In this document: positions 30,386 to 39,187 of the stretch, piece after piece
Layout: each line of letters starts with the position of its first letter
Numbering within the stretch: position 1 is the first letter of the stretch
Origin: Deinococcus gobiensis I-0
GTDB lineage: Bacteria > Deinococcota > Deinococci > Deinococcales > Deinococcaceae
Direction: 5' to 3'
DNA: 64,000 bases
NCBI RefSeq assembly: GCF_000252445.1
Contig: NC_017790.1
Location: 1,284,501-1,348,500 of the forward strand
Made by a program: the position numbers and the translations under genes
The notes under the pieces: model-generated
The model's input: the letters and a program-made list of their open reading frames with translations, nothing else
Databases searched by the model: none
Told to the model about the DNA's origin: nothing

Positions 30386-31567
30386 CTAGCCTACCCGCCG
30401 CACGGCCAGCGCCAGCCCGTTGCCGCCGCCCATACACAGGGTCGCGACGCCCAGTTCCTTGCCCTGCTGTTTCAGGGCGTGCAGCAGCGTGACCAGAATC
30501 CTCGCCCCACTCGCACCGATGGGGTGGCCCAGGGCGACCGCGCCGCCGTTCACGTTCACCCGCGCCGGGTCCAGGCCCAGTTCGCGGCTCACGGCGAGGC
30601 TCTGCACGCTGAAGGCCTCGTTCAGCTCCCACAGGTCGATGTCGGCGGCCGTCATGCCCAGCTTGCCCAGCAGTTTCCGGGTGGCGGGCACGGGCGTCAT
30701 CATCACCCATTCGGGGGCCAGCCCGCCGGTCGCGTAGTCCACGATCTCGGCCAGCGGCGTCAGGCCGTGGGCCCTGGCGGCGTCTTCACTCATGACGAGC
30801 AGCGAGGCGGCCCCGTCGTTCAGGCCCGGCGCGTTGCCCGCCGTGACCGAGCCGCCTGGCTTGAAGGCCGGCTTGAGGCGGCCCAGCGTCTCGGGGCTGG
30901 TGTCGCTGCGCGGCCCCTCGTCGGCGTCCACCACCGTGTCGCCCCTGCGCCCCCGGACGGTCACGGGCACGATCTCGTCCGTGAAGCGCCCGGCCCCCTG
31001 CGCCTCGACCGCGCGGCGGTGGCTCTCGGTCGCGTAGGCGTCCTGCTCGTCGCGTCCGATGGCGTATTTCTCGGCCACGCGCTCGCCGGTCAGGCCCATG
31101 CCCTCGTCGTTGATGGAACACCACAGGCCGTCCTGGGTGTTCGCGTCGAGCACCTGTGCGTGGCCCAGGCGGTAGCCCTTGCGCGCCTGGGGCAGCAGGT
31201 GGGGCGCGTTGCTCATGGACTCCATGCCGCCGGCCAGCACCGCCGACTGGTCGCCCGCGCGGATACTCTGCGCCGCCAGCATGACCGCCTTGAGCCCCGA
31301 GCCGCACACCTTGTTGATGGTGAGCGCCCCGACCTCGGGCGACAGGCCCGCCCGCAGGGCCGCCTGCCGCGCCGGGTTCTGGCCGCAGCCCGCCTGCACG
31401 ACCTGCCCCATGATCACTTCCTCGACCAGGCCCGCTTCCAGGCCACTGCGGCGCAGGGTTTCGGCCAGGGTCAGGCGGCCCAGTTCGACCGCCGCGACGC
31501 TTTCCAGCGCCCCCAGGAACTTGCCGGTCGGCGTGCGCGACGCCGCCACGATGACTGCTTTTTGCAT
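30386..31567 (-). CDS. Acetyl-CoA C-acetyltransferase (thiolase)
   Basis: Condenses or cleaves acetoacetyl-CoA. Active-site residues: Cys in [15 protein letters not shown] (about residue 88), His in [14 protein letters not shown] and Cys in [19 protein letters not shown] is also conserved. 393 residues, typical of biosynthetic/short-chain thiolases. The ATG at 31567 is 6 nt after TATCCT. Together with hbd it supplies two steps of C4 acyl-CoA metabolism, although YciI and the WapI-like gene sit between them. Confidence 0.95.
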   Translation of the reverse strand: MQKAVIVAASRTPTGKFLGALESVAAVELGRLTLAETLRRSGLEAGLVEEVIMGQVVQAGCGQNPARQAALRAGLSPEVGALTINKVCGSGLKAVMLAAQSIRAGDQSAVLAGGMESMSNAPHLLPQARKGYRLGHAQVLDANTQDGLWCSINDEGMGLTGERVAEKYAIGRDEQDAYATESHRRAVEAQGAGRFTDEIVPVTVRGRRGDTVVDADEGPRSDTSPETLGRLKPAFKPGGSVTAGNAPGLNDGAASLLVMSEDAARAHGLTPLAEIVDYATGGLAPEWVMMTPVPATRKLLGKLGMTAADIDLWELNEAFSVQSLAVSRELGLDPARVNVNGGAVALGHPIGASGARILVTLLHALKQQGKELGVATLCMGGGNGLALAVRRVG

Positions 31568-31657
31568 GGGGTCAGGATAGCGCGGCCTGCCTAACGGACG
31601 TTTGTTCTGGCCGGACATGGGAACGAGGCTGCGCCTGGGGGCGTACCTGGAGGCGGT

Positions 31658-32164
31658 ATGTCACTTCCCTTTCTCGTGTTTCTGGTCGCCTGGCTCGTCG
31701 GGATGGCGGGGACCTTCGTGCCGGCGCTGCCCGCCACCGTCATCATCTTCGCGGGCACGGTCGCGGCCACGCTCCTGGACGGCTTTCAGGTGTGGCCCGA
31801 TCTGCCCTTTCTGCTCACCTTCGGGGTCATCACGGTCCTGATCTCCCTGGTGGACAACGTCGCCTCGGCCTGGGGCGCACGCAGGTATGGCGGCAGCAAG
31901 CAGGCCATCTGGGGGGCGCTCATCGGCGGTCTCGTGGGCATCGTCCTTCCCTTCGGGCTGATCGTGGGGCCGCTGGCCGGGGCGCTCGTCGCCGAACTGT
32001 TCGTGGTCCGCAAGCCCCTGCAAGAAGCCCTGCGCGCCGCCTGGGGCACCCTGGTGGGCCTGCTGACCGGTATCGCGGCCAAGCTGGTGCTGCACCTGAT
32101 GATCGGGGTCTACGAGCTGTGGCGGCTGTGGGACCCGTCGCGCAGCGTGTTCGGCGCCGCCTGA
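31658..32164 (+). CDS. DUF456 family membrane protein
   Basis: Four to five hydrophobic helices with the DUF456 glycine pattern: [17 protein letters not shown] near the N-terminus, [21 protein letters not shown] in the middle, and [21 protein letters not shown]. 168 residues. The ATG at 31658 has CTGGAGG upstream, so it carries a leader. Function of the family is unknown. It diverges from the thiolase gene. Confidence 0.87.
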   Translation: MSLPFLVFLVAWLVGMAGTFVPALPATVIIFAGTVAATLLDGFQVWPDLPFLLTFGVITVLISLVDNVASAWGARRYGGSKQAIWGALIGGLVGIVLPFGLIVGPLAGALVAELFVVRKPLQEALRAAWGTLVGLLTGIAAKLVLHLMIGVYELWRLWDPSRSVFGAA

Positions 32165-32181
32165 GGCTGGGCAGTGGCCGC

Positions 32182-32904
32182 TCAGGCCGAGGCGGGGAGC
32201 GGGTCGCCGGACCGCTCCTCCCAGACGAGGTCCCGCATGACCCAGCCACTTCCCGAGAAGCGCAGGCCGCGCCGGATGGCGCCCAGCAGGTAGCGCCGCA
32301 CCTCGCCCACCCCCAGGCCGCTGTGGCGCGCGATGTCCCCGAGGTTGCGCTGGCCGTCCAGAAAGGCGGTGATGGGGTGCTTGCCGTGCGCGGGGCTGGG
32401 CCGCAGCACCAGCGCGAACCACGCGTAGGTGTCGGTGGCCTCCAGGCGGCCGGCCTGCACAGCCTGCGCGACCTCGGCGGCCACGTCGATCAGGGGACGG
32501 CCCGAGCGGCGGGCAGCGGCGCGCACGCTGCGGCCCTCGCCCTCCGCGAACAGCGGCACTTCGCCCCGGAAGACGCGGCTGGGGCTGCCCACGGTGCGGC
32601 ACACCCGTTCCCATTCGTCGCTGACCCGCGCCCACTCGCTGAGCAGCGGCCCGTAGGCCTGGATGGGCCGCCCGGTGATGGAGCGCGACTCGAACTCGAA
32701 ATCGCCGCGCTGCGGTGAGAGGGGGCAGGTATGCAGCGCCTCGAGGCCCAGCCAGTCGAGGACGCCGCCCGCCACGACCTCGCCCTGCGAGAAGGTGACG
32801 GTGTAGGGGACTTCGCCGCCCACGCTGAGCACGCCGGTCTGGCGGGATTCGTGAACCAGCTCCAGCAGGCCCAACAGGGGAAGGTCGGAGAGAAGGCCGC
32901 GCAT
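32182..32904 (-). CDS. DUF4388 (PATAN-type) protein
   Basis: The N-terminal 100 residues fit DUF4388: LLSDLPLLGLLELVHESRQTG, then TFSQGEVVAGGVLDWLG. The C-terminal half looks like a DNA- or effector-binding helical domain (FLDGQRNLGDIARHSGLGVGEVRRYLLGA). DUF4388 proteins are adaptor-like regulators often tied to two-component or motility systems. 240 residues. TACACT lies 10 nt before the ATG. Convergent to DUF456. Confidence 0.82.
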   Translation of the reverse strand: MRGLLSDLPLLGLLELVHESRQTGVLSVGGEVPYTVTFSQGEVVAGGVLDWLGLEALHTCPLSPQRGDFEFESRSITGRPIQAYGPLLSEWARVSDEWERVCRTVGSPSRVFRGEVPLFAEGEGRSVRAAARRSGRPLIDVAAEVAQAVQAGRLEATDTYAWFALVLRPSPAHGKHPITAFLDGQRNLGDIARHSGLGVGEVRRYLLGAIRRGLRFSGSGWVMRDLVWEERSGDPLPASA

Positions 32905-33010
32905 GTGTCCGGGTAGTGTACCGGTTCGTTGCTGACCGTGAGTTTGTATCTGACAGGGGCGTCCGCCCTGGCAGGTGGGGGCGTCCGTTGGGGGTAGACC
33001 TGGCAATCGC

Positions 33011-34483
33011 TCAGCGGCGGGAACTCAGGTCCAGCCAGGCCGCGCCCAGCGCCACGCTCACGTCGGTGGCGCTCAGGCCGTAACCGTGCTGCGCTCCGGC
33101 GAGCTGCCCTGCCCGGGCATGCAGCGAAACCCCGGCGAGCGCCGCCCCGGCCGCGTCCAGCCCCTGACCCAGCAGCGCCGCGATCACGCCCGAAAGGGTA
33201 TCGCCCATGCCCGCGCTCGCCATGCCGGGATGGCCGGGACGCGCGACCTGCACGCCGCCCGGGTGGGCCACCACGCTCGGCCCCCCCTTGAGGACCACCA
33301 CGCCGCCGTACCGCGCCTGCAACGCCCGCGCCGCCTCGAGAGGGTCGCGGGTGATCTCGGGGGTCCGGGTGCCCAGCAACCGCGCCGCCTCGCCGGGATG
33401 CGGGGTCCACACGCAGGCGTCGTGGCCCGCTCCGGTCAGCTCGGGCTGGAGGGCGTCGGCGTCGAGCACGGTGGGAATGCGCCAGCCCAGGACCAGCCGC
33501 GCCAGCGCCGGGGCGTCCGGCCCCAGCCCCATACCCAGCGCGAGGGCGTCGGGCCGGGCGTCCGGGAGAGTGTCGGCCAGCGCTCCGGCGAGGTCGGCGT
33601 GGCGGCGCACCATCAGTTCGGGCATGACCAGCGGCACCTCGGCCGCGCTGTGGACCGTGACCAGCCCCGCCCCCGCCCGCAGCGCCCCCACGCCCGCCAG
33701 GGCCGGCGCGCCGACCGTGCCGGGGTGGCCCCCCACGATCCAGACCCGCCCGGCCGTGCCCTTGTGGGCGTCGGCGGCGCGCACCGGCAGCCGCGCGGCG
33801 ACCTCGGCGTCGGCGGGGCGGGTGGCCGTAGCCTCCGCCAGTGCCCAGCCGGGGGGCAGGCGCAGGCCGTCGAGCCGGACCTGTCCGGCCAGGTGCGCCG
33901 CCGGGCCGAACAGCAGGGCCGTCTTCCAGCCGCACAGGGCGACGGTGTGGTCGGCGCGCAGCGGGTCACCGCTCACTTCGGCCATCTCGGCGTCCAGGCC
34001 CGAGGGGAGGTCGATGGCGACCACGGGCCGCCCGGCGGCGTTCACGGCCGCCACCACCCCGGCCAGCGCGGGACGCAGCGGGGGCGTGAAGCCGGTGCCC
34101 AGCAGCCCGTCCACGACCACCGCCGCCCCGCCGAGCGCCCGGCGCAGCGCCGCGAGCCCGGCCGGCGAGGCCGCCAGCGGCGTGGTCCGGACCCCGGCGG
34201 CGAGGAGGCGTCGGCGGTTGGTGCGGGCCAGCGGATGCCGGGCATTCAGGCCGCGGACTTCCACCGCCCGGCCCAGGGCGTGCAGGTGCCGGGCGGCCAC
34301 GTAGGCGTCGCCGCCGTTGGCCCCGCTGCCCGCCAGCAGCAGGACGCGGCCGGCAGGGAAGGCGGCGTGGACGGTGTCGGCCACCGCGCGCCCCGCTTCC
34401 TCCATCGCCAGTTCGAGCAGGCCCGCGCGCTCCAGCCGCAGGTCGAGGGCGCGCACGCCCGCCGGGGTCAGGACCGGGTCCAC
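33011..34483 (-). CDS. nnr: Bifunctional NAD(P)H-hydrate epimerase/dehydratase
   Basis: Repairs hydrated NAD(P)H. The N-terminal YjeF domain (epimerase, about residues 1-205) has LLLAGSGANGGDAYVAARHL. The C-terminal ribokinase-like domain (dehydratase) has AHKGTAGRVWIVGG, VWTPHPGEAARLL, VVLKGGPSVVAHP and the GMGDTLSGVIAALLGQG loop. 490 residues, normal for the fused form. GTG at 34483 begins 6 nt after the stop of the TPR gene. GGAGG within that gene's 3' end serves as ribosome binding site. Confidence 0.95.
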   Translation of the reverse strand: MDPVLTPAGVRALDLRLERAGLLELAMEEAGRAVADTVHAAFPAGRVLLLAGSGANGGDAYVAARHLHALGRAVEVRGLNARHPLARTNRRRLLAAGVRTTPLAASPAGLAALRRALGGAAVVVDGLLGTGFTPPLRPALAGVVAAVNAAGRPVVAIDLPSGLDAEMAEVSGDPLRADHTVALCGWKTALLFGPAAHLAGQVRLDGLRLPPGWALAEATATRPADAEVAARLPVRAADAHKGTAGRVWIVGGHPGTVGAPALAGVGALRAGAGLVTVHSAAEVPLVMPELMVRRHADLAGALADTLPDARPDALALGMGLGPDAPALARLVLGWRIPTVLDADALQPELTGAGHDACVWTPHPGEAARLLGTRTPEITRDPLEAARALQARYGGVVVLKGGPSVVAHPGGVQVARPGHPGMASAGMGDTLSGVIAALLGQGLDAAGAALAGVSLHARAGQLAGAQHGYGLSATDVSVALGAAWLDLSSRR

Positions 34484-34489
34484 GCGCCC

Positions 34490-35389
34490 TTATCCTCCGC
34501 GGCTGAAGAGCAGCAGCGCGGCGATCACGACCACGACCGCGATCACGGCCACGCGCACCAGGCGCAGTTTCGGGCTGTTCTTGAACTGTTCGCGCAGTTC
34601 CTCGCGGCCCTCCTGCTGGCTGCGGCGTACCCCCAGGCGCTGCGCCTTGCGGATGGACCCCACCGACTCGTAGACCTTGCCCTGCCGCCGCAGCGCCACC
34701 CCGAGGTTGTGGTGCGCGCCGTCGTAGTCGGGCGCGAGCTTGAGGACCTCGCGGTACTCGGCCTCGGCCTGCTGGGGGTCGCCGGCCTCCAGCGCGAGGT
34801 TGCCCAGGTTCATGCGCGCGCGGTAGTGGCCGGGGTCGTGGGCCAGCGCCTCCTCGAAGCGGCCCCTTGCTGCCCCCGCTTCGGTGCGCAGGGCGTGCAG
34901 CACCCCCAGCGCGTTCAGGGCCTCGGCGCGGGTCAGCGGGTGCGCCTCGGCCGGGGCGAGACAGGCCTGGAGGCCGGCGGGGTCGCGTTCGGCCGCGCCC
35001 TGGTCCAGCGCCCCCAGCGCGCGGCGCAGCATCTCGGGTTCGGCCAGCGTCCGGAGCAGCGCGGCTTCGCCCTGAGTCTCGGCCTGGGTGTCCTGCAGGC
35101 CGACCGCATAGGCCTCCAGCGCCCGCCGGGCGGCCGGGTAGCGCCGCGCGCGCACGTCCTCCTGAAAGGCGCTCAGGGAGGTCAGGGCGGCGATCAGCGA
35201 CGGCGGGGCGAAACTCAGGGTGGCGGCGGCCTGCGCGCGGCGCCACTCCCCGTTGCGGGCAAAAGGCTTCCAGTCGGGCTGGGTCGGGGTGGGGCCGGCC
35301 GGAGCGCCGGGGGTCGGCGTGCCCGGCCCCGTCTCCGGATCAGGCCGTTCCAGGTCCAGCACGGAACCCTGACGGGCGGGATCGCTCAT
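34490..35389 (-). CDS. Tail-anchored TPR protein
   Basis: 299 residues. The first 55 are proline-rich and disordered. The middle holds a helical region and two to three tetratricopeptide repeats (ALNALGVLHALRTEAGAARG, YRARMNLGNLALEAGDPQQA, YDGAHHNLGVALRRQGKVYE). A single C-terminal hydrophobic helix (VRVAVIAVVVVIAALLLF) is probably a tail anchor with the TPRs in the cytoplasm. The ATG at 35389 is 6 nt after TATACT (complement of 35396-35401), leaderless. Protein-protein scaffold; partner unknown. Confidence 0.83.
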   Translation of the reverse strand: MSDPARQGSVLDLERPDPETGPGTPTPGAPAGPTPTQPDWKPFARNGEWRRAQAAATLSFAPPSLIAALTSLSAFQEDVRARRYPAARRALEAYAVGLQDTQAETQGEAALLRTLAEPEMLRRALGALDQGAAERDPAGLQACLAPAEAHPLTRAEALNALGVLHALRTEAGAARGRFEEALAHDPGHYRARMNLGNLALEAGDPQQAEAEYREVLKLAPDYDGAHHNLGVALRRQGKVYESVGSIRKAQRLGVRRSQQEGREELREQFKNSPKLRLVRVAVIAVVVVIAALLLFSRGG

Positions 35390-35395
35390 GGCGGC

Positions 35396-35403
35396 AGTAT
35401 ACT
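35396..35403. promoter_or_regulatory. Palindromic -10 (AGTATACT) shared by divergent genes
   Basis: AGTATACT reads TATACT on both strands. Leftward it sits 6 nt before the TPR gene ATG. Rightward it is the only -10-like element ahead of rsmA, about 85 nt upstream of its start. Overlapping symmetric -10 elements of this sort are known to give bidirectional transcription. Confidence 0.6.
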
Positions 35404-35487
35404 GACGCGCCCGCTGCCCGCTCTGGCCGCAGCGTCACCTTCGCCGCGCCGGAGCCTGCCTGGACGCCGCGTGCCTGGAGCTTCCCC

Positions 35488-36381
<894 letters not shown>

Positions 36382-36385
36382 ACTC

Positions 36386-36398
36386 GCATTCCAAATGC
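36386..36398. promoter_or_regulatory. Palindrome at the PfkB-kinase transcript start
   Basis: GCATT-CCA-AATGC directly follows TAAACT (36379-36384), so it would cover the transcription start. It resembles GCATTT-G-AAATGC at 23289-23301. Possible repressor site or RNA hairpin at the 5' end. Confidence 0.3.
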
Positions 36399-36481
36399 AA
36401 AGCGTCTCCGGCCTGGAAGCGTTTTCACATCCTCGGCTCAGGGGGCCGGCTTTCTCCTCGCCCCGGAGGTTATTCCCGTGA
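36395..36481 (+). CDS. 28-codon leader ORF overlapping the PfkB kinase
   Basis: ATG at 36395 lies 10 nt after TAAACT. The frame runs 28 codons (MQSVSGLEAFSHP to RRLFP) and ends in TGA at 36479-36481, overlapping the kinase GTG (GTGA at 36478-36481). The kinase has its own GGAGG, so coupling would modulate rather than be essential. Confidence 0.38.
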   Translation: MQSVSGLEAFSHPRLRGPAFSSPRRLFP

Positions 36482-37410
36482 AGTTTTACGTCATTGGCGA
36501 CGTGACCGTTGATCATCTGTACTACCTCGACGCCCTGCCCGAACCCGGCGCGGAAGTCGTCCCCCGCCGCGCCAGCATGCAGCCGGGCGGGGCGGGCGGC
36601 ACCATCAGCGTGACGCTGGCCCGCCTGGGCCACACCGTGACGCTGGCCGCGCGTGTGGGCGACGATCCTTTCGCCGAATACGCGCTGGCCCAGGTGCGCG
36701 AGAGCGGCGTCTCGGAAAGCGCCATCCAGCGCGATCCCGACGTGCTCACGAGCACCATCACCGTCCTCCAGACCCCCGGCGGCGAACGCGCCATGATCAG
36801 CGACGGGGCCACCAACCGTCTGCTGGACCCCGCCAAGCTGAAGAAGCGCGACATCGAGACCACCGACGCCCTGATCGTCAGCGGCTACAGCCTGACCGAA
36901 GGTCCGCAGCGCGAGTACGCCCTGAAGGCCATCGAGATCGCCAAAGCGGCCAAGAAGAAGGTGCCGGTGTTCATCGACCTCGGCACGGGCGCGGTGAACA
37001 AGGTGGGGACCAAGCTCGTGCAGGACGTGGTCGCTGCCGATTACCTCACCCTGAACCAGCACGAACTGCTCGCCCTGACCGGCACCGGCAGCCTCAGCGC
37101 GGCGCTCGCGCAGCTCGGCGGCGCGGGGGCCCGGCAGGTCGCCGTGAAGGTCGGCAAGATGGGCAGCGTCGTGTGGTCGCCCGAGGAAACCGAACTGGTG
37201 GACTCGGTGATTCCCGAGAAGCCGGTCGTGGACAGCACCGGGGCGGGAGACACCTTCACGGCGGCCTTCGCGCACGCGGTGCTGAACGGCGCGCCGCTCT
37301 CGAAGGCCGCCCGCGCGGCGAACGCGGCGGGCGCGCTGGCCGCCACGACCGTCGGCGCGCAGAGCCGCGAGATCACGGCCGCCGACCTGGAACGGGCGCT
37401 CGGCCGCTGA
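36478..37410 (+). CDS. PfkB-family carbohydrate/nucleoside kinase
   Basis: Ribokinase-fold sugar kinase. It has the N-terminal GDVTVDHLYYLDALPEPGAE, the GGAGGTISVTLARLGH glycine motif, and the C-terminal VVDSTGAGDTFTAAFAHAVL with catalytic Asp and anion hole. 310 residues. The GTG at 36478 has GGAGG 8-9 nt upstream. The phosphate acceptor (ribose, fructose, nucleoside or other) cannot be assigned. A clear terminator follows. Confidence 0.9.
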   Translation: MKFYVIGDVTVDHLYYLDALPEPGAEVVPRRASMQPGGAGGTISVTLARLGHTVTLAARVGDDPFAEYALAQVRESGVSESAIQRDPDVLTSTITVLQTPGGERAMISDGATNRLLDPAKLKKRDIETTDALIVSGYSLTEGPQREYALKAIEIAKAAKKKVPVFIDLGTGAVNKVGTKLVQDVVAADYLTLNQHELLALTGTGSLSAALAQLGGAGARQVAVKVGKMGSVVWSPEETELVDSVIPEKPVVDSTGAGDTFTAAFAHAVLNGAPLSKAARAANAAGALAATTVGAQSREITAADLERALGR

Positions 37411-37425
37411 GCTGACCTGACCCCG

Positions 37426-37457
37426 GCGCCCCGGCTGCGGCCGGGGCGCTTCTTTTT
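37426..37457 (+). terminator. Intrinsic terminator of the PfkB kinase
   Basis: GCGCCCCGGC-TGCG-GCCGGGGCGC (37426-37449), a 10-bp stem with tetraloop, followed by TTCTTTTT. Confidence 0.92.
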
Positions 37458-37536
37458 GGGCCGGGACCGGTGCGTGCGCGACGGAGGCCAGCTTTTCCAC
37501 ACCCCCCGGCCCTCCCCGCGGCTTACCCTGTGCCGC

Positions 37537-39141
37537 GTGACCTTCCAACCTGAATATCCAAGTGTGCGGCGCCCGGTCTACGCGCGCCGGGGCATGGTGG
37601 CGACCGGACAACCCCTCGCGGCGCAGGCGGGCCTGAGCGTGCTGGAGGCGGGCGGCAACGCCGTGGACGCCGCGATTGCCACGGCGGCGGCCCTGACGGT
37701 TGTCGAGCCGACGAGCAACGGCATCGGCGGCGACCTGTTCGCCCTCGTGTGGGCGGGCGGCGAACTGCACGGCCTGAACGCCAGCGGCGCGGCCCCGGCG
37801 GCCCTGAGCCTGGACGCCTTGCAGGAGCGCCACGGCGGCGAGATGCCCCGCCACGGCTGGACCCCGGTGACGGTGCCGGGCGCGGTGCGCGGCTGGGCCG
37901 ACCTGCACGGGCGGCTCGGGCGGCTGGACTTCGCTCAGGTGCTGGCCCCGGCCATCCGCCTCGCGCGGGAGGGCTACCCGCTCTCGCCGGTGCTGGCGGC
38001 GGGCTGGGCGCGGGCCATCCGCATCTACGGTTCGCTCGGGCTGCCGGTCATGGAGGAGTGGTTCCGGGTGTTCGCCCCGGACGGCTTCACGCCCCGCCCC
38101 GGCGCGCTGTGGCGCAGCGAGGCCCACGCCCGCACCCTGGAGGCCATCGCGGCGAGCGGGGGAGCGTCGTTCTATACCGGCGACCTCGCCGCGCAGATCG
38201 ACAGCCACGCGCGGGCGACCGGCGGGCTGCTGCGCGCCGCCGACCTCGCTGCCCACGCCTCGGAGTGGGTCACGCCGATCTGGGCCGAGTACGGTGGCCA
38301 CCGCGTCTACGAGATTCCGCCGAACGGGCAGGGCATCGCCGCGCTGGTGGCCCTGAACGTGCTGGACGCGGGCGAGCTGCCGCCCCTGCGCGACGACCCG
38401 GCTGGGCTGCACCTCCAGATCGAGGCGATGAAGCGCGGCTTTCACGACGCGCACCGTTACGTGGGCGACCCCCGCCACGCCCCAGTGGACGTGGAAAGGC
38501 TGCTGTCGCGCGCCAACGCCGAGGCCCACCGCGCGCACCTGGGCGCCGAGGCCCACGACCCCGCCACGGCCGCGCCGAGCACCGGGGGCACCGTGTACTT
38601 GGCGACCGCCGACGGCGAGGGCGGCATGGTCAGCCTGATCCAGAGCAACTACATGGGCTTCGGCAGCGGCGTGGTCGTGCCGGGGACGGGCGTCGCGCTG
38701 CACAACCGGGGCCACAACTTCAGCCTGGAAGCCGGGCACCCCAACGCCCTGGCGCCGGGTCGGCGGCCCTACCACACCATCATCCCCGGCTTTCTGGGCC
38801 GCGCCGACGGCACGCCGGTCGGGCCCTTCGGGGTCATGGGGGGCTTCATGCAGCCGCAGGGGCACCTTCAGGTCGTCCTGAATACGGTGCACTACGGCAT
38901 GAACCCGCAGCAGGCCCTCGACGCCCCGCGCTGGCAGTGGCTCGCGGGCCGCCGCGTGGAGGTCGAGCCGGGCCTGGGCGCGCCGGTCGCCCGCGCCCTC
39001 GCCGCCCGGGGGCACGAGGTCAGCGTGCAACTCGACGCGGGCAGCTTCGGCCGGGGCCAGATGATCCGCCGCGACCCCGAGACGGGCGTGCTGGAGGGCG
39101 GCACCGAGAGCCGCACCGACGGGCATATCGCGGTGTGGTGA
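37537..39141 (+). CDS. Gamma-glutamyltransferase-family protein (YwrD-like)
   Basis: Ntn-hydrolase of the gamma-glutamyltranspeptidase family. Landmarks are MVATGQPLAAQAGLSVLEAG and GGNAVDAAIATAAALTVVEP, NGIGGDLFALVW, and the self-cleavage/nucleophile threonine in STGGTVYLATADGEGG (classical GGT: TTH-S-V-D). The region MGFGSGVVVPGTGVALHNRG follows. 534 residues, no signal peptide, unlike periplasmic GGT; this fits the cytoplasmic YwrD-like branch. GTG at 37537 is 7 nt after TACCCT. Substrate is probably a gamma-glutamyl or cephalosporin-like amide, unproven. Confidence 0.9.
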   Translation: MTFQPEYPSVRRPVYARRGMVATGQPLAAQAGLSVLEAGGNAVDAAIATAAALTVVEPTSNGIGGDLFALVWAGGELHGLNASGAAPAALSLDALQERHGGEMPRHGWTPVTVPGAVRGWADLHGRLGRLDFAQVLAPAIRLAREGYPLSPVLAAGWARAIRIYGSLGLPVMEEWFRVFAPDGFTPRPGALWRSEAHARTLEAIAASGGASFYTGDLAAQIDSHARATGGLLRAADLAAHASEWVTPIWAEYGGHRVYEIPPNGQGIAALVALNVLDAGELPPLRDDPAGLHLQIEAMKRGFHDAHRYVGDPRHAPVDVERLLSRANAEAHRAHLGAEAHDPATAAPSTGGTVYLATADGEGGMVSLIQSNYMGFGSGVVVPGTGVALHNRGHNFSLEAGHPNALAPGRRPYHTIIPGFLGRADGTPVGPFGVMGGFMQPQGHLQVVLNTVHYGMNPQQALDAPRWQWLAGRRVEVEPGLGAPVARALAARGHEVSVQLDAGSFGRGQMIRRDPETGVLEGGTESRTDGHIAVW

Positions 39142-39187
39142 GGGGAGGGGGGCCGGGCGGACAGACCGCGTGGCCCCCCTCCTCGCC

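Noticed and set aside
34867..35487. Long N-terminal extension of rsmA
   Set aside because: In-frame upstream codons are antisense to the TPR gene and give Arg/Pro-rich sequence; the KsgA homology begins well after the chosen TTG.
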